Assembly (NCBI RefSeq): GCF_009177065.1
Contig: NZ_WEZF01000001.1
Coordinates: 496,001-560,000, forward strand
Direction of reading: 5' to 3'
Source of the DNA: Tautonia marina
Lineage (GTDB): Bacteria; Planctomycetota; Planctomycetia; Isosphaerales; Isosphaeraceae
Length of the DNA stretch: 64,000 nt
A model generated the notes under the pieces. That model had not been told where the DNA came from and did not search any database. It was given only the letters and a program-made list of their open reading frames with translations. Numbering within the stretch: the stretch's first letter is position 1; the number at the start of each line of letters is the position of its first letter. Of this stretch, positions 43,029-53,029 are shown one piece after another. The translations under genes were made by a program, and so were the position numbers.

Positions 43029-45836
43029 ATGATCTGGCCCGTACCTCTGGTCGGTCGGTGTGCTGGGATCGGAATGTCGCGAACGGTCGCGGTGTTTCTC
43101 GGTCTCCTGCTCGCCATGGTTGCTCCTGTGGTTCGGGCAGATGACGCGGGCCTCGCGGCCTACGAGGGGCAGATCCGGCCGTTGCTCAAGGAGCGTTGCT
43201 ACGCCTGTCACGGGGCGCTCAAGGAGCAGGCCGGGTTGAGGCTCGACACGGTGGCCGCCATGCTCGAAGGGGGAGATAGCGGCCCGGCGATCGAACCGGG
43301 AGAGTCCGAGTTCAGCCCCCTTGTTGAGCGGATCATCGAGCACGACGAAGCGCTCCGAATGCCTCCCGAGGGGGAACCACTGACCAACGAACAGGTGACG
43401 CTCATTCGATCGTGGATCGATGCCGGCGCCGCCGCGCCGAGCGACGAGACCCCCGAGCCCGACCCCCGCGAGCACTGGGCCTTTCAAGCCCCGACCCGAC
43501 CCGAGGTGCCCAACTCCGGCGCTGGCTGGGTTCGCGATCCGATCGACGCCTTTCTCGCCGCCGAACACGAACGGCTGGGACTGGAACCGCTGGATGAAGC
43601 TCCTCCTCATGTCTTGCTCCGTCGGGTCTATCTCGACCTGATCGGCCTGCCGCCGACTCGGGAGGAACTGCTTGAGTTTCTGGCGGATCCCTCCGATGCT
43701 GCGTATGAGCGCGTGGTCGATCGTCTGCTGGCCGATCCCCGGCACGCCGAGCGGTGGGCGAGGCACTGGATGGACGTCTGGCGGTACTCCGACTGGTACG
43801 GCCGGCGCGCCGTGCCCGACGTCCTGAACAGCTACGCCATGATCTGGCGATGGCGCGACTGGATCGTCAACAAGCTCGACGAGGACGCCGGATACGATCA
43901 CCTGCTGCGCATGATGCTGGCCGCCGACGAGCTGGCCCCCGACGACCCGGAAGAACTGCCCGCCACCGGATACGTCGTCCGGAATTTCTACCGGTGGAAT
44001 TACAACACGTGGATGGCCGACTCGGTCGAGCATACGGGGAAGGCGTTTCTTGGACTGACGATCAACTGCGCTCATTGCCACGATCACAAATATGATCCGA
44101 TTCGGCACGAAGACTACTTCGCCTTTCGGGCCTTCTTCGAGCCGATTGAGCTAAGGCACGACCGTGTTCCGGGCGAGCCCGATCCGGGACCGTACCCCAA
44201 ATATGAGTACGGCAAGGCGTACAAGCCGATCACCTCGGGCATGGTCCGGGTCTTCGACGAGAAACTCGACGCCGAAACCTTCCTGTACACCCGAGGCGAG
44301 GCTCGGAACGTCGTTCCCGGCCGCCCGCCCATTCCTCCCGGTCCGCCACGGTTTTTGACGCGAGGAGACTTTGAGTTCGAGCCGATCGACCTGCCGGACG
44401 AGGCCGCCTATCCCGGTTTGAAATCGTTCCTGCGTCAGGAAGAAACCGACACGAGGCAAGCCGCCCTCGACCAGGCTCAAGTTGCCCTGACGGCGGCTCG
44501 ACAGGCCCTGGAGGCGATCGACGCGCAGTCCGATCCCGAGGGGCTGACCACGGCGCAGCTTGCCCTTCAGGTGGCCGAGGAAACCGAACAGGTTGCCCAG
44601 GCAGACCTGGAATCGCTCCGCCTTCGCATTGCCGCAGATGACGCCCGCTTTGGTCGGAGTGAGGCGGATGCCGACGAGGCCGCCCGCGCGGCGGCTCGAA
44701 GTGAGCGAGCCCTGGCCCTGGCGCGTGCCCGGCTCGAACTGGCCGGGGCCGAGCAGGCTGAGCATCAGGTGCGTCATCAGGCCGACGCCGCCGAAGACGC
44801 TCTGGCGAAGGCCGAGCAACGGCTCGCCACCACCCGGCAAGCGGTTGAGACGGCCGAAGGGGCCCTGGACTCGGACGCGACCTCGTACACGCCGCTGTCT
44901 CCGTCGTACCCCGAGCAAAGCACCGGGCGTCGGGCGGCGCTGGCCAGGTGGCTGACGCAACGCGACAATCCGCTGACGGCTCGGGTGGCGGTCAATTATC
45001 TCTGGGGCTGGCATTTCGGTGAGCCGATCGTGCCCACGCCGCATGACTTCGGCCGCAACGGTGCGCCTCCCTCAAATCAAAGCCTGCTCGACTGGCTCGC
45101 CGTGGAATTGATGGAGCCGTCGAGCCCCGGGGTCGAGCCCTGGTCAATGAAGCATCTGCATCGGCGGATTGTGATGAGTGCCGCCTATCGGATGGCCTCG
45201 CACACGAGCGACCCCAACCACCCGAACGCCGCAATCGACCGCGAGAATCGCTCGCTCTGGCGCTTCCGGCCGGGCCGAATGGAGGCCGAAGTGATTCGGG
45301 ATAGCCTGCTCCAGGTGGCCGGCGTTCTCGACCTGGCCCGAGGAGGGCCGGAGATCGATCAGGCGCAGGGGCTCACCTCGCGGCGGCGGAGCCTGTACTT
45401 CGCCCACCACGGTGAAGGGTCAATGCAGTTTCTTGAGCTGTTCGACGCGCCCGACCCGGGCGAGTGCTACCGCCGCACCACGTCGGTCGTGCCGCAGCAA
45501 TCGCTCGCCCTGGCCAATAGCGAGCTGGCGCTGAACATGGCCCGAACAATCGCCGCGCAATTAGGAACAGACCCGTCATGTGATCCAGAGGCAGAAGGGT
45601 CTGAAAGTGCGTTCATTCGAGCGGCCTTTGAACGCGTGCTGTCTCGTCCGCCGTCGGACGAGGAACTCACCCTCAGTCGCGGGTTTCTCGATCGGCAGAT
45701 TGCCCTGTTCGAAGGAGCGGAGTTGCCCGAAGTTGCCGGGTCTGCCACGCCACCCTCGACCGATCCTCGAACGAGGGCGAACGAGAATCTGATTCATGCG
45801 TTGTTGAACCATCATGATTTTGTGACCATTCGTTGA
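43029..45836 (+). CDS. Planctomycete cytochrome C / DUF1549 / DUF1553 protein
   Basis: A 935-residue secreted protein of the planctomycete-specific PSCyt1-PSCyt2-PSD1 type. The signal peptide ends near VVRA, then a c-type haem site CYACH (57-61) heads the PSCyt1 domain, a DUF1549 domain follows with a second haem motif CAHCHDHKYDP (347-351), and the C-terminal DUF1553 domain (YPEQSTGRRAALARWLTQ, SLYFAHHGEGSMQFLELFDAPD). Between the two halves is an Ala/Glu/Gln-rich coiled coil (about 475-615). Start choice: ATG 43029 follows GGGAGG at 9 nt; ATG 43074 is an alternative. A DUF1501 gene follows at 45936, the usual partner. Confidence 0.9.
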   Translation: MIWPVPLVGRCAGIGMSRTVAVFLGLLLAMVAPVVRADDAGLAAYEGQIRPLLKERCYACHGALKEQAGLRLDTVAAMLEGGDSGPAIEPGESEFSPLVERIIEHDEALRMPPEGEPLTNEQVTLIRSWIDAGAAAPSDETPEPDPREHWAFQAPTRPEVPNSGAGWVRDPIDAFLAAEHERLGLEPLDEAPPHVLLRRVYLDLIGLPPTREELLEFLADPSDAAYERVVDRLLADPRHAERWARHWMDVWRYSDWYGRRAVPDVLNSYAMIWRWRDWIVNKLDEDAGYDHLLRMMLAADELAPDDPEELPATGYVVRNFYRWNYNTWMADSVEHTGKAFLGLTINCAHCHDHKYDPIRHEDYFAFRAFFEPIELRHDRVPGEPDPGPYPKYEYGKAYKPITSGMVRVFDEKLDAETFLYTRGEARNVVPGRPPIPPGPPRFLTRGDFEFEPIDLPDEAAYPGLKSFLRQEETDTRQAALDQAQVALTAARQALEAIDAQSDPEGLTTAQLALQVAEETEQVAQADLESLRLRIAADDARFGRSEADADEAARAAARSERALALARARLELAGAEQAEHQVRHQADAAEDALAKAEQRLATTRQAVETAEGALDSDATSYTPLSPSYPEQSTGRRAALARWLTQRDNPLTARVAVNYLWGWHFGEPIVPTPHDFGRNGAPPSNQSLLDWLAVELMEPSSPGVEPWSMKHLHRRIVMSAAYRMASHTSDPNHPNAAIDRENRSLWRFRPGRMEAEVIRDSLLQVAGVLDLARGGPEIDQAQGLTSRRRSLYFAHHGEGSMQFLELFDAPDPGECYRRTTSVVPQQSLALANSELALNMARTIAAQLGTDPSCDPEAEGSESAFIRAAFERVLSRPPSDEELTLSRGFLDRQIALFEGAELPEVAGSATPPSTDPRTRANENLIHALLNHHDFVTIR

Positions 45837-45935
45837 CTTCCGAGTACCTGGTCCTCGACTGCTGGATGTTCGGCGCAGTTTCTTCCTTCCGATTCACCGC
45901 GGTTTTGACGTGGACTGATGCTGGAGGCCCCGCCC

Positions 45936-47435
45936 ATGAGTGCTCGCCCTCGCCCCTCGATCGCCGGTCCCCCGTGTGGACGAATCGGCCGCAGGAGCTT
46001 CCTGGCCGACGTCGGCTTCGGTTTTACCGGCCTGGCGCTGGGCTCGATGCTGAACCAGGAGGGGATTGCCCGCGGCGAGGCCCCGAGCCCGGCGGGCCAG
46101 TCGGCTCCGGGGCCGCACTTTGCGCCGAGGGCGAAGAACATCATCTGGGTCTTTCTTTCCGGTGGTGTCAGCCACATGGAAACCTGGGACCCGAAGCCAG
46201 CCTTGAACCGCTACGCAGGCAAGAGCTACGACGAGACGCCGTATCCGAACCCGTTTGAGGACCCGCTGTTTCGCGAGCGATCGCGCGCCGTGGTGGGGGC
46301 AGATCGGACGCATTCGGAGATTTTTCCGCTTCAGGTCGGGTTCCGCCGCCACGGCGAGTCGGGCATTGCGGTGTCGGACTGGTGGCCCGAGCTGGGCTCG
46401 TGCGTGGACGACATCGCCTTCGTCCGCTCGATGTACTCGACCGATAACGACCACGCCGCCGAGTTTCAGTTTCACCACGGCCGCCACAAGCTCGACCCGA
46501 GAGAACCCTGTATCGGCTCCTGGATCCACTATGGTCTGGGCACGCTGAATGAGAACCTGCCTCAGTTCGTGTTCCTCGGGAAGTACTCGGATATGAGGGT
46601 TCGAGAGAACTTCAATCCGCACTACCTTGGACCCCAGCATGGCGGGGTCGAACTCTCGCTCGATCCGGGGGCTCCCTTGCCGTTCGGCTCGCCGGCCGAG
46701 GGAATTTTGGCCGACGAACAGCGCGAACAGTTCGCATTCATCCGAGATCTGAACGCCCTCTCCGGGGTCGAGTATCCGGACGACGAGCAATTACTGGCGC
46801 GAATCAAGGCGTATGAGCTTGCCTATCGGATGCAAGCCTCGGTGCCCGAGGCGCTCGACCTTGGGGCCGAGGATCCGGAGACGGAGCGGCTTTACGGCAT
46901 CGACCGAGAGCAGAACGCCATTTACGGCCGTCGCTTGCTGGCCGCTCGCCGGCTGGTCGAGCGTGGAACGCGCTTCGTGCTGGTCTATCTGAGTGACTAT
47001 GGCGAGTGGGATTCGCACACGCAGCTCCGCGACCTGCACGCCCGGTCGTGCGCTCGGGTCGATCGGCCGCTGGCCGGCTTGCTCAGGGATTTGAAGCGGC
47101 GCGGGCTCGACGAGGAAACGGTGGTCGTGTGCTGTACCGAGTTCGGCCGCACCCCTGGTCTTGAGGTGCGTGACGCCTACGCCAAGCCGAATGGTCGCGA
47201 CCATCACCCGCACGCCTTCACCATTTGGTTTGCCGGGGCCGGGATCAAGAAGGGGATCGTTCACGGCGCGACCGACGAACTTGGTTTTCACGTCATCGAG
47301 AACCCCCACTATGTGACCGACGTGCACGCGACCTTGCTGCACCTGATGGGCCTTGACTCACGCCGGCTCGAAATTCCGGGGCGCAAGCGCCTCGACATCG
47401 ACCACGGCAACCCGATCCACGACATTCTCGCCTAG
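45936..47435 (+). CDS. DUF1501 secreted protein
   Basis: A 499-residue DUF1501 protein, sulfatase/phosphatase-fold related, with a twin-arginine signal (GRIGRRSFLADVGFGF). Family motifs include IIWVFLSGGVSHMETWDPKP, GDPLF-type loops and VVCCTEFGRTPG. The Tat signal implies folding with a cofactor before export. Its partner, the PSCyt1/DUF1553 gene, ends 99 bp upstream; these pairs are numerous in planctomycetes and their function is unknown. I chose ATG 45936, which has CTGGAGG at 8 nt; ATG 45918 is an alternative. Confidence 0.92.
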   Translation: MSARPRPSIAGPPCGRIGRRSFLADVGFGFTGLALGSMLNQEGIARGEAPSPAGQSAPGPHFAPRAKNIIWVFLSGGVSHMETWDPKPALNRYAGKSYDETPYPNPFEDPLFRERSRAVVGADRTHSEIFPLQVGFRRHGESGIAVSDWWPELGSCVDDIAFVRSMYSTDNDHAAEFQFHHGRHKLDPREPCIGSWIHYGLGTLNENLPQFVFLGKYSDMRVRENFNPHYLGPQHGGVELSLDPGAPLPFGSPAEGILADEQREQFAFIRDLNALSGVEYPDDEQLLARIKAYELAYRMQASVPEALDLGAEDPETERLYGIDREQNAIYGRRLLAARRLVERGTRFVLVYLSDYGEWDSHTQLRDLHARSCARVDRPLAGLLRDLKRRGLDEETVVVCCTEFGRTPGLEVRDAYAKPNGRDHHPHAFTIWFAGAGIKKGIVHGATDELGFHVIENPHYVTDVHATLLHLMGLDSRRLEIPGRKRLDIDHGNPIHDILA

Positions 47436-47445
47436 GAATGGGTTG

Positions 47446-47470
47446 GTCCGGGGTCGAGGCGGCCCCGGAC
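47446..47470. terminator. Hairpin between convergent genes
   Basis: GTCCGGGG and CCCCGGAC (8-bp arms) lie between the convergent DUF1501 and PVC-haem genes; two further weak pairs extend the stem. No T-run. Confidence 0.5.
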
Positions 47471-47509
47471 ATCCCAACGAAGATCGAGGCTCACACCCGC
47501 CGATCCGAC

Positions 47510-50500
47510 TCAGGAGGAGAGGGAGCGCAGGTAGGCGTCGAGATCGGCGATCTCCTGATCCGAGAGGTCGTCGATCAGGCCGGCGGGCATGAGGGAAAGG
47601 TCGGAGGGACGACGCTCCTCGATCGTGTCGCCGTCGAGGGAGATGGTTTCGGTCGGGCCGGTTTGAAGGATCAAGGAGTCAACGGCATCGTAAATAACGA
47701 TTCCCTGAAAGATCGATCCATTCTCAGTGGCCACAACGAGCGACCGGTAGCGGTCGGCGATGTCGCGCGAGGGTTGGACGATCGCGGTGAGCAGATCGTC
47801 TCGTGAGAATCGGCCGGTGATCCCACTCAGGTCGGGGCCGACGGCCCGGTTCCCAGAGTGGCATGCGGAGCATTGAGCCCGATCGAAGACGGATCGGCCG
47901 TGCTCGGCGTTTCCTGCGTTCCAGTCGATCGACGCGAACCGCCGGGACCAGGCGGCGGCATCAACTCCGTCGGCCCCGCTCAAGGCGTTGGAGCGATCGG
48001 GGTAAGCCTTGGCAAACCAGGACGTCCAGGCGGTGGGGTCGTTGTGAAACGGATGATGAGTTGCGCGTGTGAGGAGCTCCGCAATCTTCGACCGGATCGG
48101 GCCTTCCGGGATACGACGAAGGGTACGGATCAGGGTGACCAGTTCGTCGGGATCGTCGCGCGGGCCGAGCTGATCGAGCCCATCGAGGGCGGCGGTCAGG
48201 GTCGAGGTTTGCGAGGATCGCAGGGCTGAGAGGAACCTGGCACGATCCTCGGGGATCGGATCGCTTGCCAGGACGGGCACGATCGAGTCATCCAGACCGT
48301 GCGTTCCCCAGAGGGATCGAAGCGTGGAGCGTGCCCGATCGTCGGGATGAGCGGCCAGGACGGCGACCACCTCGGCGTTCCAGGCAAAATCGGGGTCAGC
48401 ATCGGCTCGATCGAGGAATCGAGCGGCAGCGGCAGGGAGGTCGAACCCCTCGACGCGGGCAAACAGGGCATGGTCGGGGCGGCCGAACGACGGGTGATGG
48501 AGCATCGTGTCGGCGAGCTTCGGATCACGGTCGAAAAGCCCCTCGACCAGTTCGGACACGCGAAGCGGCCAGTTCCGATCGCGTCGAGCGTGCCTCGCGT
48601 CGAGTTTTCGGTCGAGGTCGAGCAGAGCGCTCGCCACGTGCTCGGTCACCGAATCCGACCGAGGGGCACGGAGTCGGCCGAGAACAATCAAATGGTGGAG
48701 ATCATTGACAGGATCTGATGTCCTGGTCAAGCGGTCAGCCACGAGTGAGAGTGCCTCGGGGTCGTCGCAAGCGAGCATCGCAAGGGTTCGCGTCCGCTCC
48801 CGATCAAGGGGGGAGACGGGAGGGGTCTCCAGGGTGATGAGGGCGGAGATGAGCCGACGAGTCGTGGCCGGTGGGCCGGCGGTAGTCATGTCTCGGGGAG
48901 CGGAATAGCCTTCCCAGACACTTGCTTTCAGGTCGGGGTTGGGTTGGCCCCCGAGTGCGACCTGAATGAGTCGGGTGGCTGAAAGGGCAGTGGAGGCCGA
49001 GCAATTCGGAGATCCGAGTACCTCGGCGGCGAGGGCGAGGGCGGTTTCCGGGGCATCGAGGGTGAGACCAAACCCGATGGTAAGTCGCGCTTGCGGGGTG
49101 GTGGACTGCTGCAGAAGCATCGACCGGGAGTCGGGATCGAGTTTGGCGATGATCGCGGCCGAGGCGTTGCGAAGGAGGCGGTCGGGATGGTCGAGGTTGG
49201 GGCGAAGTGCCGAGCAGACCAAATCAGCGGGAACGGTGGGGTGTCGGCGCTTCAGTTCGACGAGGGCACGAAGCCGTTGCTGCGCATCGTTCGATCCGGC
49301 CGCGTTGAGCAATCGTTCATGAGGGATGCCCTCAGGAAGGACGCCTGAGGGAAGCGTTTCGGAACGGGGGGCGGAATCCGCAACCACGGTTCCGGTCCGG
49401 TTCGGAAGATCACCGACGAATCGGACGCGATAGACCGCGCCGCGAGTGCCTCGACCGCCGACGGAGAGGTAAAGCTCGCCGGAGTGCGGGTGAACCTCGG
49501 CGTCGGTCCAGGCAAAGCCTTCGGTGCCGCTTGGTGCGAGGAAAATCTCGGGCTTGGCGGTGAAGGAGGCGCCTGCCGGTTGCGGGCGAGCGAAGAAGAC
49601 ACGGCCGAAGGTCCAATCAAGAAAGAAAATGCCGTTGTGATAGTGTGCGGGAAAGTTTGTGTGGTCGTAGCAGACAACCCCGGTGGGTGAGCCGCGGTCG
49701 ATGGGGGCGACGGGAGGCACCACGTCCTCCATCTCGGGAGGGAGGCGCCAGAGGTCGGTCTGCTGGGGGCCGAGCCAGCCGTGATGACCACCGGGAACGA
49801 CATGATAGAAGCGAGTCGGTTCGTACCAGGGGAGGGAAACGCAGCGTTCGTTGTCGGAGTCGAAGGTGAAGATCTCGCCCTCGGGCCCGAAGTCGAAGTC
49901 GTAGGCATTCCGGAAGCCGTCGGCAACGATCTCGGTGCCCTTGCCATCGGGGGCAATCCGAATGAGACAGCCGGCCACGGGTTTGGCAATGGGAGAGGTG
50001 GGAAGGGAGGCATACGACTCATCGACGTTTGCAAAGTTGCCGACCATGACATAAAGCCATCCGTCGGGTCCTCGGCGGACGGCGTGGGCATCGTGTTCGC
50101 CACCGGTCTTGATCGGGAGGATCAGTTGGGAAGGGCCATCGGCGATACCGTCGTCGTCTGCATCGACGTAGCGACGGAGGCCGCCATCGCCGACGACGTA
50201 AAGGGAGTCGTCTTCCCAGAACAGGCCCATCGCTCCATCCTTCGGACCATCGGCGAAGGGGAGGGCACGGTCGGCGCGGCCGTCGGCGTCATCATCGATG
50301 AGGATGCGGGTGTAGCCGCGCCCGGAGACGATGACCCGGCCTCGGGGGTCGATGGTCATGCACTGGATGTCGTTGGCCAGGTCGCTGCCCGAGAACTCGG
50401 TGACGACGAAGCCGGGGGGAATGCGAAGGCCGGCGACCTCGTCGGCCTCGTCGGCCTTTGCAAGTGGAACAAGGCCCAGGCAAATCAAGAGGATTGCAAG

Positions 50501-50518
50501 CATTTTGCATGGGGGCAT
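47510..50518 (-). CDS. PVC-type haem-binding dehydrogenase
   Basis: A 1002-residue secreted protein with an N-terminal propeller domain (GFVVTEFSGSDLANDIQCMTIDP, DGLRRYVDADDDG-type blades, FFLDWTFGRVFF), a long HEAT-like helical middle, and a C-terminal c-type haem domain with CSACH (883-887) and an axial Met in SLMPAGL. The combination is the Pirellula/Verrucomicrobium PVC-type dehydrogenase family, presumed to oxidise a small organic substrate in the periplasm. ATG 50518 is preferred (AAGGA 8 nt upstream). It is the third gene of an operon: SMP-30, amidase (17 bp gap), then this. Confidence 0.88.
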   Translation of the reverse strand: MPPCKMLAILLICLGLVPLAKADEADEVAGLRIPPGFVVTEFSGSDLANDIQCMTIDPRGRVIVSGRGYTRILIDDDADGRADRALPFADGPKDGAMGLFWEDDSLYVVGDGGLRRYVDADDDGIADGPSQLILPIKTGGEHDAHAVRRGPDGWLYVMVGNFANVDESYASLPTSPIAKPVAGCLIRIAPDGKGTEIVADGFRNAYDFDFGPEGEIFTFDSDNERCVSLPWYEPTRFYHVVPGGHHGWLGPQQTDLWRLPPEMEDVVPPVAPIDRGSPTGVVCYDHTNFPAHYHNGIFFLDWTFGRVFFARPQPAGASFTAKPEIFLAPSGTEGFAWTDAEVHPHSGELYLSVGGRGTRGAVYRVRFVGDLPNRTGTVVADSAPRSETLPSGVLPEGIPHERLLNAAGSNDAQQRLRALVELKRRHPTVPADLVCSALRPNLDHPDRLLRNASAAIIAKLDPDSRSMLLQQSTTPQARLTIGFGLTLDAPETALALAAEVLGSPNCSASTALSATRLIQVALGGQPNPDLKASVWEGYSAPRDMTTAGPPATTRRLISALITLETPPVSPLDRERTRTLAMLACDDPEALSLVADRLTRTSDPVNDLHHLIVLGRLRAPRSDSVTEHVASALLDLDRKLDARHARRDRNWPLRVSELVEGLFDRDPKLADTMLHHPSFGRPDHALFARVEGFDLPAAAARFLDRADADPDFAWNAEVVAVLAAHPDDRARSTLRSLWGTHGLDDSIVPVLASDPIPEDRARFLSALRSSQTSTLTAALDGLDQLGPRDDPDELVTLIRTLRRIPEGPIRSKIAELLTRATHHPFHNDPTAWTSWFAKAYPDRSNALSGADGVDAAAWSRRFASIDWNAGNAEHGRSVFDRAQCSACHSGNRAVGPDLSGITGRFSRDDLLTAIVQPSRDIADRYRSLVVATENGSIFQGIVIYDAVDSLILQTGPTETISLDGDTIEERRPSDLSLMPAGLIDDLSDQEIADLDAYLRSLSS

Positions 50519-50534
50519 TCGTTCGGTCCTTCGT

Positions 50535-51905
50535 TCAGGGGCGAGGCAAGGGCGGGAGTTCGCCGGCGCCGGCGGCCTGGCGAAGGGCGGACTCGGTACG
50601 GAGGGCGACGCCGAACAGGTCGGCTTCACCCTCGGGACCGGCCCGGCCGATCAGTTGCAGCCCGAGCGGCAGGCCGTCGGGCGAGAGGCCGATCGGGTGG
50701 GTAATTGTCGGCAGGCCGAGGAAGCTCCAGGGGGAGTTGAAGGCGGGATCGCCGGTCGTCTCGGGGCCGGGGGCGGGGCCGAGGGCGGCGGGGGTGAGCA
50801 GGGCATCGACCTCGTCGAAATGGCTCTCGAAAAGGCCGCGAACGAGCCTCTGGAAATCCCTCGCAGCCAGATAATCGTCGTGGGAGACGTGCTTGCCGTC
50901 CTCGACGAGTTTCCGAATGCGGGGGGGATAACAGGCGGGAGAACGCGTCAGTGACCGGCGGTGATTGACGGCGGCTTCCGCGGAGAGGATGGTGAAATGA
51001 TGCGCGGCGATTTCGGGGAACTCCCTCGGCAGGGTCGAGGAAACGACACGGTGGCCGGCGGCTGTCAAGATGGCGGTGAGGTGCTCCATCGCGTCGAGCA
51101 TGGCGGGCTCGGTCCGCTCGTCGAACCACTGGCGCAGACGGCCGATGGTGAGGGGGACTTCCGAAGGCGTGGCGCGAATGTTGGCCAGCAGCGCAAGGTC
51201 GGCGACCGTCCGGGCAATCGGCCCCGGGTGGTCGAGACTCTGTGCGAGGGGGAAGACGCCTTCGGTGCTCCAACTTCCATACGTCGGCTTGAAGCCGGCG
51301 ATGCCGCAGAAGGACGCAGGACGGGTGATCGACCCTCCCGTCTGGGACCCCAGGGCACCCAGGCACATCCCGCAGGCGACCGCCGCCGCCGGGCCGCTCG
51401 ACGAGCCGCCGGGGGTGCGGTCGAGGTTCCAGGGGTTACGGGTCGGGGGAGGATCGATCCAGGCATACGGGGTTGTGACGGCCTTGCCGAGGATGATGGC
51501 CCCTCGGCGTTTCAGGTCGGCGACGATCGGGGCGTCGTGCTCGGGAATGTTGTAACTGCGAAGTTTGTTTGCCTCGGTTTCCGAGAGATTTGCGCAGAGC
51601 AAGTCCACATAGCCGGGGACGCCGTACTCGATTGGCAAGCCGGCGACGTAGATGATGTCCTTCACGCCGATCGGGATGCCGCCGAGCGGGCCAAGCGGCC
51701 GTCCGGCCTTGTGATCGGCGTCGAGTTGATCGGCCTGCGCCCGGGCTCCCTCACGGTCGAGGAAGGCCCAGGCACGGACCTCGCGCTCACGATCGTCGAT
51801 CCGATCAAGACAGCGTTCCAGCACCTCGCGGCAAGAGGTGCGACCGGAGCGGAGGGCGTCGAGCGTGCCGGCGAGGGTGGCGTCGGCGGGAGGGAACAAC
51901 TCCAT
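50535..51905 (-). CDS. Amidase-signature enzyme
   Basis: A 456-residue amidase of the Ser-cisSer-Lys family. The catalytic Lys is in GIPIGVKDIIYV, and the two Ser residues are in TPGGSSSGPAAAVA and GSQTGGSITRPASFCG. The family includes GatA, allophanate hydrolase and fatty acid amide hydrolases; this protein is not GatA, since its context is a catabolic operon. It has no signal peptide, so it acts in the cytoplasm, unlike its secreted operon partners. It begins 7 bp after the SMP-30 stop codon and ends 16 bp before the PVC-haem gene. Confidence 0.88.
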   Translation of the reverse strand: MELFPPADATLAGTLDALRSGRTSCREVLERCLDRIDDREREVRAWAFLDREGARAQADQLDADHKAGRPLGPLGGIPIGVKDIIYVAGLPIEYGVPGYVDLLCANLSETEANKLRSYNIPEHDAPIVADLKRRGAIILGKAVTTPYAWIDPPPTRNPWNLDRTPGGSSSGPAAAVACGMCLGALGSQTGGSITRPASFCGIAGFKPTYGSWSTEGVFPLAQSLDHPGPIARTVADLALLANIRATPSEVPLTIGRLRQWFDERTEPAMLDAMEHLTAILTAAGHRVVSSTLPREFPEIAAHHFTILSAEAAVNHRRSLTRSPACYPPRIRKLVEDGKHVSHDDYLAARDFQRLVRGLFESHFDEVDALLTPAALGPAPGPETTGDPAFNSPWSFLGLPTITHPIGLSPDGLPLGLQLIGRAGPEGEADLFGVALRTESALRQAAGAGELPPLPRP

Positions 51906-51912
51906 CGGCGGA

Positions 51913-52827
51913 TTACTCCGGGTCGTCGGCGATGGCGAGAATGAAGCCCTTTGCCTCCATCGGCACGGCATAAACGGAGGTGCGGGCCGTGATGTAGAGG
52001 GTATTGAAGTCAGGGCCGGCGAAGGCGCAGTTGGAGGGGTTCTCGGGGACCTTGATGAAGCCGAGGGTGTTTCCGTTGGGGGCGACGACCTGGATGGCGC
52101 CGAGCGAGGGCTGGGTGAGGTAAAGGACGCCTCGATCGTCGACGGTCAGACCGTCCCCACCTCGGGCATCGGTGCCGGGAGCCTGTTCGAGCTGGCAAAG
52201 CACAACCGCCTCGCCGGGTTTACCGGGTGCGGCGAGCACATAGGAGAGGACGTCGGGTGTACCCGAGGGAAGGACATAAAGCGTACGACCGTCCGGAGAC
52301 AGGAGGATGCCGTTGGGCCTGGGGAGGTCGGTGAGGATGCGATGGACGGATCGTTCGGCGTCAATGTAATAGACGGCCCCGATGCCGGGATCGGTGAAGT
52401 AGATCCCTCCCTGGCGGTCGAGCACGAGGTCGTTCGGGCGGTCGAAGGGTTGGCCCTCGAAGGAGTCGGCGATGACGTCGATTTCCTTCGAGTCGGGATG
52501 GATGGCGATGATCCGCTTGCCGCCACCCTGGCAGGCGATGAGACGGCCGTCGCGCGTGATCATCAGGCCGTTGCACCCTTCGGAATTTTCCAGGAAGGGG
52601 GAGACATTTCCGTCTCGGTCGATCCGATAAATGGTGTTGCCGCGAACATCCGTGAAATAGACGTTCCCTTGGGTGTCGGCGGCAGGGCCTTCGGTAAAGA
52701 GAAAGTCGGTGGCGACCTGACGCATGGGGCCGGTCGGGCCAACGGAGGGGATCGTCTCAACGTCCTGAGGCGGGAACACACCAGAGAGGGCGAGCACGAA
52801 ACCAGTAAGGAATGCGGCGATGCTCAT
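51913..52827 (-). CDS. Secreted SMP-30/gluconolactonase-type lactonase
   Basis: A 304-residue secreted six-bladed propeller of the SMP-30/gluconolactonase family. The signal peptide (MSIAAFLTGFVLALSGVFP) is followed by DFLFTEGPAADTQGNVYFTD with the metal-binding Glu, GCNGLMITRDGRLIACQ and RPNDLVLDRQGGIYFTD, which supply the other ligands. These enzymes open sugar lactones. It is the first gene of a tight operon with an amidase and a PVC-type haem dehydrogenase. ATG 52827 follows CGGGAGA. Confidence 0.9.
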   Translation of the reverse strand: MSIAAFLTGFVLALSGVFPPQDVETIPSVGPTGPMRQVATDFLFTEGPAADTQGNVYFTDVRGNTIYRIDRDGNVSPFLENSEGCNGLMITRDGRLIACQGGGKRIIAIHPDSKEIDVIADSFEGQPFDRPNDLVLDRQGGIYFTDPGIGAVYYIDAERSVHRILTDLPRPNGILLSPDGRTLYVLPSGTPDVLSYVLAAPGKPGEAVVLCQLEQAPGTDARGGDGLTVDDRGVLYLTQPSLGAIQVVAPNGNTLGFIKVPENPSNCAFAGPDFNTLYITARTSVYAVPMEAKGFILAIADDPE

Positions 52828-53029
52828 GATCGGATCTCCCGACGGGTGAGGGTTGTCCGAAACCTGACGATCCCTTGATGGTATCGTGCGGCGCATGGGA
52901 TTCCTACCGGGTGGGTGACGTTGTCGAAATGATCATGAGCCGGGTGCAAGCCCTCTTCCCTCGGCATTGGGGAACCTCGTAGGATCGAAGCCTCTGATGC
53001 GGCGTCATCTCGGATCAACCACGGAGGCG

